Origin: Oscillospiraceae bacterium | GTDB taxonomy: Bacteria; Bacillota; Clostridia; Oscillospirales; Oscillospiraceae | Reading direction: 5' to 3' | NCBI GenBank assembly: GCA_017935145.1 | Contig: JAGBIE010000001.1 | Span: 1 to 64,000 of the forward strand | DNA: 64,000 nucleotides | Shown here: in pieces, positions 24,667 through 33,125 of the stretch | How the letters are laid out: each line of letters starts with the position of its first letter | Numbering within the stretch: the first letter of the stretch is position 1 | The notes under the pieces: model-generated | Told to the model about the DNA's origin: nothing | Databases searched by the model: none | What the model saw: only the letters and a program-made list of their open reading frames with translations | Position numbers and translations under genes: made by a program

Positions 24667-25947
24667 ATGGAAGAACGTTGCCTGAAAGTTGGTGTGGTTG
24701 GCATCGGTCGTGGCAGAGCCATGATTCGCTACGCCAACTCCAATAAACACTGCAAACTGGTTGCCATTTGCGACAACTGGGAAGAAGGTCTTGCCCGTAT
24801 TAAGGCAGACATGGAAAAACAGGGCAAGGACATTGCCTTCTATGCCGATTATGATGAATTCCTCAAGCACGATATGGACGTGGTCATTCTGGCAAACTAT
24901 GCCACCGAGCATGCTCCCTTTGCCGTCAAGGCCCTCAAAAAGGGTTTCCATGTTATGAGTGAATGCCTCCCTGTGCAGACCATGGCAGAAGCTGTGGAAC
25001 TGGTGGAAGCTGTGGAAGCAAGCGGTAAAAAGTACTGCTTCATGGAAAATGCCTGCTACCATTCCGGCACTATGGAAATGAAGCGCCTTTACAAGGAAGG
25101 CGTCATTGGCGAATTTGAATACGGCGAAGGTGAGTACTGCCACAACTGCGAGGGCATTTGGACCGAACTGACCCACGGTGGTGAGCCTAACCATTGGCGC
25201 AATACCATGCAGACCACCTTCTACTGCACCCACTCCATCGGCCCCCTGATTTCCATCACTGGGTTGCGCCCTGTATCCGTGGTGGGTGTGGAAATGTACA
25301 ACCATCCCCGCATGCGCAACATGGGTCGCCTCAGCGGTCTGTACGCACTGGAAATCATCCGCATGGAAAATGGCGCTCTGTATAAGTCCCTCCATGGCGA
25401 ACTGTACTCCCACTCTGGTTGGTTCAACTGCTATGGTAGCAAGGGCCGTATGGAAACCACCCGTGAAGACGTGCAGATGGGCAACTTGGACCGTGTGTGT
25501 CTTGACGTGTTTAAAGTCCCTGGTGACTACACCAATGTGGACAATCATGTTACCGTAACCTATATGCCTCAGGATCAGTACACCAAGAAGGCTCGCGCCT
25601 TCGGCCACAGCGGTGCAGACTTCTACTGCCTGTGGAACTGCATTGAGCATATCTTGGGTAACCCCGAAGCCAACGCCATCGATGTCTATCAGGCACTGGA
25701 TATGTGCATGCCTGGCATTTTCGCTCACTTCTCCCACTTGGAGGGTAGCAAGGAACTGAAAATCCCCAACATGCGCGACCCCAAGGAGCGGGAGGCTTAC
25801 CGCAACGACCATCGTTGCACCAACCCCGAAAAGGCTGGCGATCAGTACGTGCCTGCCTACAGTTGGGATACTCCTCCCATCGAGCAGGAAGTTTGGGATC
25901 GTTTCAAGGCCGACTGGGAAGCCAAGGGTCACCCCAATACGGTCTAA
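24667..25947 (+). CDS. Gfo/Idh/MocA family oxidoreductase, paralogue 2
   Basis: 426 residues, clearly a close paralogue of the 21089-22375 product, with the same LKVGVVGIGRGRAMIRYA nucleotide-binding start, the same GEGEYCHNCEGIWTELTHGG segment and the same C-terminal KGHPNTV. Differences cluster in the middle (MYNHPRMRNMGRLSG instead of LPNIDRMRNMGRKGG). The two may act on two forms of one sugar, or form a hetero-oligomer. It has its own promoter and a strong terminator. Confidence 0.88.
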   Translation: MEERCLKVGVVGIGRGRAMIRYANSNKHCKLVAICDNWEEGLARIKADMEKQGKDIAFYADYDEFLKHDMDVVILANYATEHAPFAVKALKKGFHVMSECLPVQTMAEAVELVEAVEASGKKYCFMENACYHSGTMEMKRLYKEGVIGEFEYGEGEYCHNCEGIWTELTHGGEPNHWRNTMQTTFYCTHSIGPLISITGLRPVSVVGVEMYNHPRMRNMGRLSGLYALEIIRMENGALYKSLHGELYSHSGWFNCYGSKGRMETTREDVQMGNLDRVCLDVFKVPGDYTNVDNHVTVTYMPQDQYTKKARAFGHSGADFYCLWNCIEHILGNPEANAIDVYQALDMCMPGIFAHFSHLEGSKELKIPNMRDPKEREAYRNDHRCTNPEKAGDQYVPAYSWDTPPIEQEVWDRFKADWEAKGHPNTV

Positions 25948-25958
25948 TCATTCTAAGG

Positions 25959-25988
25959 AAAAAGGACACGCTTTGCGTGTCCTTTTTT
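25959..25988 (+). terminator. Terminator after the second Gfo/Idh gene
   Basis: AAAAAGGACACG pairs with CGTGTCCTTTTT around CTTTG, ending in a T-run. Confidence 0.9.
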
Positions 25989-25998
25989 GTATTTTCCA

Positions 25999-26027
25999 TT
26001 GATTTGAGGGAAAAGCTTTGATATAAT
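25999..26027 (+). promoter_or_regulatory. Promoter of holB
   Basis: TTGATT (25999-26004) and TATAAT (26022-26027) with a 17-bp spacer, about 43 bp before the start codon. Confidence 0.7.
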
Positions 26028-26070
26028 ACGAAATTGAGGTACTGTAGCAATTTTGTGAAGGAGAAAGGCC

Positions 26071-27036
26071 ATGGATTTTCATTCCTTTTTGGGTAATGAT
26101 ACCCTGAAACAAAGACTTTCCACGGCAATTTCTGCTGGAAAAATATCCCACAGTTACCTTCTCTGCGGGCCGGAGGGCGCAGGCAAACGCACCCTTGCGC
26201 GCCTTATGGCGGCGGCCATGCAGTGTGTGGACAGCGGGGACGTGCCTTGTGGCACTTGCGCCCAATGTCGCAAGGTGTTTTCGGGTAATCATCCCGATGT
26301 GATTTTCGTGGATGACGAAGAAAAGAAGAATGTGTCCGTAGAATTGGCACGGCGGGCAAAGGAAGATTTGTATATCCGCCCCAATGAAGGGAAAAAGAAG
26401 ATTTACATCTTCCCCCGTGCCAACGATATGAACGCCAGCGCCCAAAATGCCCTTTTAAAAGTCATGGAAGAACCTCCTGCTTATGGGGTGTTCATCCTCC
26501 TCAGCACCCGTGGTGAAGCCCTGCTTCCCACCATTCGCTCCCGCTGTACGGAACTGACCCTTTCTCCTGTGGAGGAGCGGGTTGCCCTCGGCTGGCTTCG
26601 GATGCAATTCCCTCAAGAGAGTACCGATGTTTTGCGCAGTGCATGGCGCAAAAGTGGCGGTTTCTTGGGCAAAGCCAAGGATTTTGTGGGCGAGGGGAGC
26701 GACCTTTGCGAGGAAACCATCGCCCTGGCAACAGCACTGGGAAAAGGGGACGGGCTTTCCTGCACCTTGACCCTCAACAAAATGGAAAAACTCAAACGGG
26801 AACAACTGCTTCCCATCTTACAACAGATGCAGACGGTGATTGCGGAAGCCATGACCATCAAGGCGGGCATCTCCGCCACAGGGGAACTTTCCCAGCATCT
26901 GGCTACTCAACTGACTGCCTCCCGCTTGCGGGAATTGTATGACCTTTTCGGCAAAATGGCTGTGGCATCCAATGCCAATGTGGGCACGGGTCACATCTGC
27001 GGATATTTGGCTGTGGGTCTGCGTGGGCAGTCCTGA
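26071..27036 (+). CDS. holB: DNA polymerase III subunit delta'
   Basis: 321 residues. The clamp-loader subunit shows a P-loop-like GPEGAGKRTL (about 31-40), the zinc module CVDSGDVPCGTCAQC (about 50-64), and DANDMNASAQNALLKVMEEPP-type residues of the sensor region, with RSRCTELTLSP after it. It works in the complex that loads the beta clamp during replication. The downstream ricT gene follows after 13 bp, the classic Firmicutes holB-ricT order. Confidence 0.93.
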   Translation: MDFHSFLGNDTLKQRLSTAISAGKISHSYLLCGPEGAGKRTLARLMAAAMQCVDSGDVPCGTCAQCRKVFSGNHPDVIFVDDEEKKNVSVELARRAKEDLYIRPNEGKKKIYIFPRANDMNASAQNALLKVMEEPPAYGVFILLSTRGEALLPTIRSRCTELTLSPVEERVALGWLRMQFPQESTDVLRSAWRKSGGFLGKAKDFVGEGSDLCEETIALATALGKGDGLSCTLTLNKMEKLKREQLLPILQQMQTVIAEAMTIKAGISATGELSQHLATQLTASRLRELYDLFGKMAVASNANVGTGHICGYLAVGLRGQS

Positions 27037-27049
27037 AAGGAATTAGAAT

Positions 27050-28294
27050 ATGGACAATGAAAAATTGGTAACCCCTCTGTCTCCGGAAGAAGTCCCTTGC
27101 TGTGAGAATCCCTGCGATTCTTGCGCCGGTTGCGGACAGAAACCCGCCCCCACTGGCGAGCCTGTCACCGTGGTGGACGTTCAGTTCCAAGAGGGGGGCA
27201 AAACCTACTACTTTGACCCCAATGGGCTTGACCTGAAAGCAGGCGACCATGTGATTATGGATACCTCCCGCGGTGCGGAATACGGCATTTGCTGTTCCCG
27301 TAGTCATGAGGTCTCTTCTTCTGATGTGGTCCAGCCCTTGCGCAAGGTCTTGCGTCTTGCCACAGAGCAGGACAAAAAGACCAAGGAGCAAAATCGTCAA
27401 AAGGAAAAAGATGCTTTCCATCTTTGCCAGCAGAAAATCCAAGAGCAGAATTTGGATATGCAACTTTGCTCCGCGGAATACGCCTTTGATGGCAGTAAAA
27501 TCCTCTTCTTCTTCACGGCAGAAGGCCGTGTGGATTTCCGCGAACTGGTCAAAAATTTGGCATCTGCCCTCCACACCCGCATTGAACTGCGCCAAATCGG
27601 CGTGCGGGATAAGGCAAAAATGGTGGGCGGTTTGGGCATTTGTGGCAAACCCTTCTGCTGTAAGGAATTTTTGGATGATTTCCAGCCTGTGTCCATCAAA
27701 ATGGCAAAGACTCAGAACCTCAGCCTCAACCCCACCAAAATTTCTGGCACTTGCGGACGGCTCATGTGCTGTCTGAAATACGAGCAGGAAGCCTATGAAG
27801 ACCTGATGAAAACCGTGCCCAAGCAGGACTCCTTTGTGGACACCCCCGATGGACGTGGCACGGTGACGGATGTGAATCTCCTCCGCCAAAGCGTGCGGGT
27901 GCGCCTGGAAAAGAATCCCGATGTCTTTGTGAATCACAAAGTGGAAGATATCTATGTCATCCGCAACGGCAAGGCCAAAAAGACCGACCCTCCCATCGAT
28001 GAAAACTTCGCCCCCATCTCCTCCAAACCCGCTTCTGTACGGCGCACGGAAGAGGAAGAAGCGATGCCCGATGTGGTCTTCCATAAGGAAAAACCCGTCG
28101 AGCCTGTGGCAGAGGAAGTGGTGGAAGCCCAACCCAAAAAGGAAGGGCGCAACCATCGCCGCAGAAACCGCCCCCACGGTGGGGAAAAAAGCCCCGCCCC
28201 GCAGGAAACCGCTCCCGCAGGGGAGGAAAAACCCGCTCATAAGTCCAACCATCGCCGTCATCGGCCTCATCGCAGACCCCACGGCAATCAATAA
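27050..28294 (+). CDS. ricT: PSP1-domain protein RicT (YaaT)
   Basis: 414 residues. The PSP1 domain includes GGLGICGKPFCCKEFL (about 196-211), NLSLNPTKISGTCGRLMCCL (about 225-244) and KYEQEAYEDL. Conserved cysteines bind an iron-sulfur cluster in the Ric/Y-complex that supports RNase Y processing and, in Bacillus, sporulation and competence. An extra N-terminal Cys-rich segment (CCENPCDSCAGCGQK, residues 15-29) and a basic, Pro-rich tail are lineage-specific additions. RNase Y itself is encoded at 38598-40154. Confidence 0.9.
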   Translation: MDNEKLVTPLSPEEVPCCENPCDSCAGCGQKPAPTGEPVTVVDVQFQEGGKTYYFDPNGLDLKAGDHVIMDTSRGAEYGICCSRSHEVSSSDVVQPLRKVLRLATEQDKKTKEQNRQKEKDAFHLCQQKIQEQNLDMQLCSAEYAFDGSKILFFFTAEGRVDFRELVKNLASALHTRIELRQIGVRDKAKMVGGLGICGKPFCCKEFLDDFQPVSIKMAKTQNLSLNPTKISGTCGRLMCCLKYEQEAYEDLMKTVPKQDSFVDTPDGRGTVTDVNLLRQSVRVRLEKNPDVFVNHKVEDIYVIRNGKAKKTDPPIDENFAPISSKPASVRRTEEEEAMPDVVFHKEKPVEPVAEEVVEAQPKKEGRNHRRRNRPHGGEKSPAPQETAPAGEEKPAHKSNHRRHRPHRRPHGNQ

Positions 28295-28318
28295 TTATCA
28301 CAGAGAGAAGGCAAAAAA

Positions 28319-29515
28319 ATGAATTTTTCCCAAGTCGCCCAGGCATGCCAAGAATCCCCCATGCGTAAGTATCACCCCTATGCCGTCAAGGCCAAAGAAG
28401 CAGGCAAAAAGGTGTACCACCTGAATATCGGTCAGCCCGATATCGCTACTCCTCCCGCTTTTTTTGATGCCGTCAAGGGTTTCCACGAAGAAGTGGTGGC
28501 CTACGCCGCTTCCCCCGGCATGCCCGTGCTGGTGGATGCCATCTGCAACTACTACAAGGGTATTGGCATCGACTATGCTCCTGCCAATGTGCTCATTACC
28601 ACCGGTGGTAGCGAGGCTCTGCATATTGCTATGACCTGCATTCTTGACCCCGGCGATGAACTCATTGTGCCCCAGCCCTACTATCCCAACTACTTCACCT
28701 TTGCCCGCCAGACCGGCGCTGTGGTGAAGCCCATTACCACCACCCCCGAAAACGGCTATCACTATGCCGAAGAGGCTCTGTTGGAGTCCGTGGTGACGGA
28801 TAAGACCCGCGCTATCCTTCTCTCCAACCCCGGTAACCCCTGTGGCACTGTCCTCACTAAGGACGAAATGCGCATGATTGCCGATTTTGCTAAGAAGCAC
28901 GATCTGTGGATTATCGCTGACGAAGTGTACCGCGAATTTGTCTACGGTGGCGAAGACCTCATGAGCTTTGGCGAATTTGAGGATGTGGCTGACCGCGTGA
29001 TTCTCATTGACTCCGTGTCTAAGCGTTTTAGCGCTTGTGGCGCTCGTATCGGTTGCATGATTTCCAAGAACAAGGAACTCATGGCTCACGCCCTGAAGTT
29101 CTGTCAGGCTCGTCTGTCCGTTGCCACCTTGGATCAGATTGCTTCCGCCGCCCTCTATGGTGTGGATGCCGACTACTTTGAAAAAGTCCGTGCAGAGTAT
29201 AAACTCCGCCGTGATACTGTGTATAGCAAACTCCAGCAGATTCCCGGTGTGGTTTGCTCCTGCCCCGGTGGCGCATTCTACATCATGGCAAAACTCCCTG
29301 TGGACGATGCGGAAAAATTCCAGTTGTGGTTACTGGAAAACTTTGAAGACAATGGCGATACCGTCATGTTCTCCCCTGGCAAGTGCTTCTATGCCACCCC
29401 TGGCATGGGTCTGAGTGAAATCCGTATTGCTTACATTCTCAAGCAGAAGGATTTGGAACGCGCCATGGATCTTTTGGCGCTGGGCATTGAAGCCTACAAC
29501 AAACAGAACCAGTAA
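28319..29515 (+). CDS. Class I/II pyridoxal-phosphate aminotransferase
   Basis: 398 residues. The fold-type I marks are ITTGGSEALHIA (about 97-108), NPGNPCGTVLT (about 177-187) and SVSKRFSACGARIGC (about 232-246), where Lys binds pyridoxal phosphate. It most resembles aspartate aminotransferases, but the exact amino donor is not clear. It has an AGAGAAGG ribosome site and is followed by a strong terminator, so it probably ends the holB-ricT run. Confidence 0.9.
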   Translation: MNFSQVAQACQESPMRKYHPYAVKAKEAGKKVYHLNIGQPDIATPPAFFDAVKGFHEEVVAYAASPGMPVLVDAICNYYKGIGIDYAPANVLITTGGSEALHIAMTCILDPGDELIVPQPYYPNYFTFARQTGAVVKPITTTPENGYHYAEEALLESVVTDKTRAILLSNPGNPCGTVLTKDEMRMIADFAKKHDLWIIADEVYREFVYGGEDLMSFGEFEDVADRVILIDSVSKRFSACGARIGCMISKNKELMAHALKFCQARLSVATLDQIASAALYGVDADYFEKVRAEYKLRRDTVYSKLQQIPGVVCSCPGGAFYIMAKLPVDDAEKFQLWLLENFEDNGDTVMFSPGKCFYATPGMGLSEIRIAYILKQKDLERAMDLLALGIEAYNKQNQ

Positions 29516-29520
29516 AAGAA

Positions 29521-29550
29521 AAAAGACACCGCCCAAGGGCGGTGTCTTTT
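29521..29550. terminator. Bidirectional terminator
   Basis: AAAAGACACCGCCC pairs perfectly with GGGCGGTGTCTTTT around AA. It serves the aminotransferase gene and the converging Cys-rich protein gene. Confidence 0.92.
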
Positions 29551-29557
29551 CTTTTGT

Positions 29558-29953
29558 TTACCGATACCAACGACGGCGATGGTGGCAACCGCAACCGCAG
29601 TTGGTGTTGCCCACATTCCCGCAACCGCAGTCAGTGTTCACGCCACCAACATTACCGCAGCCACAGCCGGTATTGCTACCGCCCACATTCCCGCAACCGC
29701 AGTTGCTGTTGCCTACATTGCCACAGCAGCCACAGTTACAGCCGGTGTTTGCGCCACCTACACAACCGCAACCACAGTTGGTGCCACCCACATTCCCGCA
29801 AAGGTTGCAGGGAACCACGGGGATGCACAGGGGCAGGGTGCTATTGTTGTTGGTGACAGACTCCACCCGCTGGGCTTCTACGCTACGGTCACAGCAGGAG
29901 TTGCAGCAAGCATTTGCCACAAAATTGGGGAACCAAAATTCATTTCCGCACAT
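29558..29953 (-). CDS. Cys/Gly/Asn-rich repeat protein, 131 residues
   Basis: A real gene: GGAGG lies 8 nt before the ATG and a terminator isolates it from the gene behind. The protein has 24 cysteines. The N-terminal part has CCNSCCDRS and a short normal stretch ending PLCIPVVPC. From about residue 50 to 123 it is a repeat of CGNVGG-N-CGCG units with variations (GGTNCGCGC, GGSNTGCGCGNVGG, NTDCGCGNVGN), and it ends in the basic HHRRRWYR. I do not recognise a characterised family; high-Cys, Gly-rich proteins of this size occur in spore coats and exosporium. No signal peptide. The codon repeats produce long overlapping open frames on the opposite strand, which are not genes. Confidence 0.78.
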   Translation of the reverse strand: MCGNEFWFPNFVANACCNSCCDRSVEAQRVESVTNNNSTLPLCIPVVPCNLCGNVGGTNCGCGCVGGANTGCNCGCCGNVGNSNCGCGNVGGSNTGCGCGNVGGVNTDCGCGNVGNTNCGCGCHHRRRWYR

Positions 29954-29971
29954 AGTTTACGCCTCCAATCA

Positions 29972-30011
29972 AAAATGTCGTGAAAGGTATTTCTACCTTT
30001 CACGACATTTT
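29972..30011 (-). terminator. Terminator after rqcH
   Basis: An 18-bp perfect stem, with arms ending AAAGGTA and TACCTTT around a 4-nt loop, with T-runs on both strands. It separates rqcH from the Cys-rich protein gene. Confidence 0.92.
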
Positions 30012-30039
30012 ATGTGCGCCTGTGCGGAAAAGACACAAA

Positions 30040-31782
30040 TTATATACCCAATCGGGCGGGGAGATTCGGGTCGGGGGTCACAAAGAGGGTGCGGTAGTTT
30101 TCATAGATGACCATACCGGGCTTGCCACCCGCAGGTTTCTTCACCCGCTTGGCTTCCACCATATCCACCGCCACTTGCCCACTGTCCTTGGCTTCAGAAT
30201 AATAGGCAGCCAGCATGGCGGCTTCCGTCAGGGCAGTATCCGTAGGTTCTGCGCCATGACAGCGCAAAATCACATGGCTTCCGTGGAGTTTTTGCACATG
30301 GAGCCAAATATCCCGTTTTTCTGCGATTTTTAGGGTCAGTTCGTCATTTTGACGGTTGTTTCTGCCCACCAAAATGGTAAAACCATCAGATGAAAGAAAC
30401 TCTCTGGGACGGCTGGGAGGCAGTTTCATGCGCTTTTTCCCCTCACTGCGAAGATAACCGCCATCGGTCAATTCGTTGCGGATTTCCAGCACATCTTTTT
30501 CATTTTCCGCGCGGGAGAGTTCCTCCAAAATGCTTTTCAGGTACTCTTTTTCCTTTTCGCCCAAGGAAATTTGCTCCGTGAGAATTTTTTCCGCCGTCTT
30601 GGCTTTTTGATATTGCTTATAGTATCGGGCGGCATTTTGCTGGGGGGAGAGGGTGACGGAGAGGGGAATGGTCACAAGGCTCATTTCTGGGTCGTAGAAG
30701 TTTTCCACGCTGACAGAACTCTGTCCCCGCACCATGCGGTGGAGATTGGCGGTGAGCAGGTCGCCATACTGTCGAAATGTTTCCCGATCCGTAGCAGTGA
30801 GCAGTTCTTGCTTTTGAATTTCCAACTTGCGGGTGGTGCGCTCCAAGAGATTTTGCACCGTCTTTCGCAAAACTTGGGTTCTCTGGCGCATGCGCTCCGC
30901 CTGATCCCGCTGGGCATAGAAGGCATCCAACAGACGGCTGAAGGAGGGAAACTCCTCCCTCTGCCAAAGAGTGCCATATTGCTCCACAGGGAAATAGGAA
31001 AAATCCTTCCCTTTTCCACCTAATGTAAAGCGGTAGGGCAGTGGATGCGCCATTTGGGAAAAGACCTCTTTTAGTTTCCTAGCCCCCTGCGTATGGTCAC
31101 AGATGGAAAATAGGTCACATTCCCCATCTCCCCATACGCGGAAAGCCACTTCCCGCGAAATAAGGGGCGAAAGCCCGCCAAAGGTATCCATGAGCCAATC
31201 GCTAGCCCGCGTGGGGCAGGAAATGGCTTCAAGCAGACGGAAAAACTCCGCTTCCTCCATGGCAAAGGGGTCTAATTTTTCCGCCAAGGGAGGCAGACGA
31301 TAGAGTAGTCCTGGCAAAACAGGGTGCTTTTCCGATTCATCGGGGCTCACTCGGCGGATTGCATCCATAATCCGATGTTGGCTGTCGCAGAGAACGAGGT
31401 TTGCACTGCGCCCCATAAGTTCGGCATAGAGATAGCGGATGCATTTTTCGCCCAGTTCATCGGTACACTCCAAAGTGAACTCCAAAATTCGCTCCATGGG
31501 CGGTTGGGTTAGGGCGAGAATCTTCGCGCCTGTAAGATATTTCCGCAAAAGCATGCAGAACATGGGCGCTTGGGCGGGATTTTCCAAGGCTTCCGTGGTC
31601 AGATGCACACGGGGCGCCGAGGAGGAGGCAGAAAGAAGCAGTTTGCCATCAAAATCCCTGCGGTGGAGGGTAAAAAGGATGGCGCACTTATCGGGTTGCT
31701 GAATTTTATCAATCCTGCAACCTAGTAATTTTGGCTCTAATTCCTGCTGTAAAGCCCGCAAAAATGTAGCATCAAAGGGCAT
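30040..31782 (-). CDS. rqcH: NFACT-family ribosome quality-control protein RqcH
   Basis: 580 residues. NFACT-N is at the start (DATFLRALQQELEPKLLGCRIDKI), with a coiled-coil middle and an NFACT-R domain near the end (FLSSDGFTILVGRNNRQND, then DIWLHVQKLHGSHVIL). RqcH binds stalled 50S subunits with peptidyl-tRNA and adds C-terminal alanine tails for degradation. It was formerly annotated as fibronectin-binding protein. It overlaps the upstream mrnC by 11 bp, so they are cotranscribed. Confidence 0.93.
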   Translation of the reverse strand: MPFDATFLRALQQELEPKLLGCRIDKIQQPDKCAILFTLHRRDFDGKLLLSASSSAPRVHLTTEALENPAQAPMFCMLLRKYLTGAKILALTQPPMERILEFTLECTDELGEKCIRYLYAELMGRSANLVLCDSQHRIMDAIRRVSPDESEKHPVLPGLLYRLPPLAEKLDPFAMEEAEFFRLLEAISCPTRASDWLMDTFGGLSPLISREVAFRVWGDGECDLFSICDHTQGARKLKEVFSQMAHPLPYRFTLGGKGKDFSYFPVEQYGTLWQREEFPSFSRLLDAFYAQRDQAERMRQRTQVLRKTVQNLLERTTRKLEIQKQELLTATDRETFRQYGDLLTANLHRMVRGQSSVSVENFYDPEMSLVTIPLSVTLSPQQNAARYYKQYQKAKTAEKILTEQISLGEKEKEYLKSILEELSRAENEKDVLEIRNELTDGGYLRSEGKKRMKLPPSRPREFLSSDGFTILVGRNNRQNDELTLKIAEKRDIWLHVQKLHGSHVILRCHGAEPTDTALTEAAMLAAYYSEAKDSGQVAVDMVEAKRVKKPAGGKPGMVIYENYRTLFVTPDPNLPARLGI

Positions 31783-32185
31783 GATGGTCCTCCATGGTCA
31801 GCACAAACAGTTCATTGGCGCGCTCCGTCTGTCCTGTAAGATACAGTGCCCCAAAGAGGCACTCCAAGCCTGTGGCTTTGCCGTATTCCTCGCGGGTGGC
31901 ATTTTTGGGCACGCCATGGACTTGGGCGTTGCGACCCCGCTTAAACCAAGCTATTTCCTGCTCTGTGAGCAGGGGAATAAGGGCTTCACAGCGCCGTGCT
32001 TGGGCGGGGGCGGAAACAAATTCCACCGTTTTTTTGTGGAGCTCACCCGCTTTCACACCGCCGTGACTGCACAGCCAACTGCGCACCAACAGCTCAAATA
32101 CCGCATCTCCACAGTGGGCTAAGCCCAACACTGTAATTTGATTGATGTCCTTTTCCGTCATTTCTACGGCAAAATAGTTCTTCAC
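31772..32185 (-). CDS. mrnC: Mini-ribonuclease III
   Basis: 137 residues from GTG at 32183-32185, 8 nt after AAGGAG. A longer frame to the right lacks any ribosome site. It has the RNase III catalytic region LGLAHCGDAVFELLVRSWL (about 18-36) but no double-stranded RNA-binding domain, the mark of MrnC, which matures 23S rRNA ends. It precedes and overlaps rqcH. Confidence 0.92.
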   Translation of the reverse strand: MKNYFAVEMTEKDINQITVLGLAHCGDAVFELLVRSWLCSHGGVKAGELHKKTVEFVSAPAQARRCEALIPLLTEQEIAWFKRGRNAQVHGVPKNATREEYGKATGLECLFGALYLTGQTERANELFVLTMEDHHAL

Positions 32186-32221
32186 AGACCTTGCTCCTTG
32201 TCTATGGTATTTTCTTTCTAT

Positions 32222-32250
32222 AGTATATCCCTTGACCGCGTTCGTGTAAA
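32222..32250 (-). promoter_or_regulatory. Promoter of mrnC-rqcH
   Basis: Read on the minus strand, TTTACA (32245-32250) and TATACT (32222-32227) are 17 bp apart, about 37 bp before the mrnC start. Confidence 0.6.
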
Positions 32251-32277
32251 GGGTCAAAGGAGGAAGTTACAAAATGG

Positions 32278-32306
32278 TTGACAAATTGGTTACAATGTGT
32301 TACTAT
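32278..32306 (+). promoter_or_regulatory. Promoter of the secreted amidase gene
   Basis: TTGACA (32278-32283) and TACTAT (32301-32306) are 17 bp apart. This places transcription start near 32313, so the coding start must lie after that point. Confidence 0.75.
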
Positions 32307-32334
32307 TCGGGGGTATGTGAAAGGGGCTGACTCT

Positions 32335-33027
32335 TTGTTGTTGCGCAAAATTCTGGGCAGGGCGCTTTCCCTTTGCCTGAGTGTCATGCTTCTGACCGCT
32401 TGCTTTACAGCCAGCGCGGCGGAAGTCACCTTGCAAATTGAATATGTGCCGATTACCAGTTATGGTTTTGTTGCAGACACCTTCAACGGAGTGGAAGCCA
32501 AGTATAATCCTTGGGGCAAGAACTACGACTGTGGGGAACTGCTCCGCCGATATTATAAGGAACTCTACGGCTTGGATATTGCCCTCTACGGCAACCGTCC
32601 CCATGTGGTGAATAATGAGGATTACGATTTTGTCCTTGTTACCGAACCCCAAGCGGGGGATGCCATGTTTGCCTCGGCTTGGGCGCGCCGCCGTTCCACC
32701 TGCCACTGGGCTATCGCCAAAGTGGTGGATGTAGAGGGAAACACCATCACCGTCTTTGAGCAGAACTGGCGTGGCGGTGGCAAGGCGGGCGTGGGTCGCC
32801 AAATTCCCTATGAGAATAACTGCTACGATTTTTATCGCCTGACCTACAAGGGTGGCGAGGCGCTGACCCTACAACAGCGGGTGGCGCAGAACGATGCTAT
32901 GGAGCGGGAAAATCTCGCCCGCATAGCAGAAGAAGAACGCATCTTAGCCGTGCAGGAAGCCCGTCAGCAGGTGGTCGCCCTGTGTCAGGAGTACCGCCAA
33001 AAAGCCCTTTCCGTTGCCAATGCATGA
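32335..33027 (+). CDS. Exported NlpC/CHAP-like cysteine amidase
   Basis: 230 residues from TTG 32335, 8 nt after AAGGGG and just downstream of the promoter; start codons further left lie inside the promoter. The signal region LSVMLLTACFTASAAE could be a lipobox (LTAC) or a signal peptidase I site (ASA-AE). The mature domain has NYDCGELLRRYY (candidate catalytic Cys, about 65) and STCHWAIAKV (candidate His, about 125), the Cys/His pattern of NlpC/P60 and CHAP peptidoglycan hydrolases. A charged helix (about 185-225) ends the protein. Wall remodelling is inferred from the fold; exact bond unknown. Confidence 0.72.
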   Translation: MLLRKILGRALSLCLSVMLLTACFTASAAEVTLQIEYVPITSYGFVADTFNGVEAKYNPWGKNYDCGELLRRYYKELYGLDIALYGNRPHVVNNEDYDFVLVTEPQAGDAMFASAWARRRSTCHWAIAKVVDVEGNTITVFEQNWRGGGKAGVGRQIPYENNCYDFYRLTYKGGEALTLQQRVAQNDAMERENLARIAEEERILAVQEARQQVVALCQEYRQKALSVANA

Positions 33028-33031
33028 TGTT

Positions 33032-33062
33032 AAACCCGAAGGTGTATCCTTCGGGTTTTTTC
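33032..33062 (+). terminator. Terminator after the amidase gene
   Basis: AAACCCGAAGG pairs with CCTTCGGGTTT around TGTAT, with a T-run. Confidence 0.9.
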
Positions 33063-33075
33063 TATTCCTGTGGGC

Positions 33076-33103
33076 TTGCAATTTCCTTGGAGGGTGCTAC
33101 AAT
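33076..33103 (+). promoter_or_regulatory. Promoter of the MFS transporter gene
   Basis: TTGCAA (33076-33081) and TACAAT (33098-33103), 16 bp apart, about 20 bp before the start codon. Confidence 0.6.
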
Positions 33104-33125
33104 ATGGGGGAAGGAGGGGTAAGCT

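Noticed and set aside
29600-29800. A possible CRISPR array, because of regular short repeats.
   Set aside because: The repeats are in-frame codons of a low-complexity protein, with no constant-length unique spacers and no cas genes.
29579-29983. Plus-strand frames rich in Ala, Thr and Val or Arg, Ser and His opposite the Cys-rich protein.
   Set aside because: They arise from the repeated codons of the Cys-Gly protein; only the minus strand has a good ribosome site and terminator layout.
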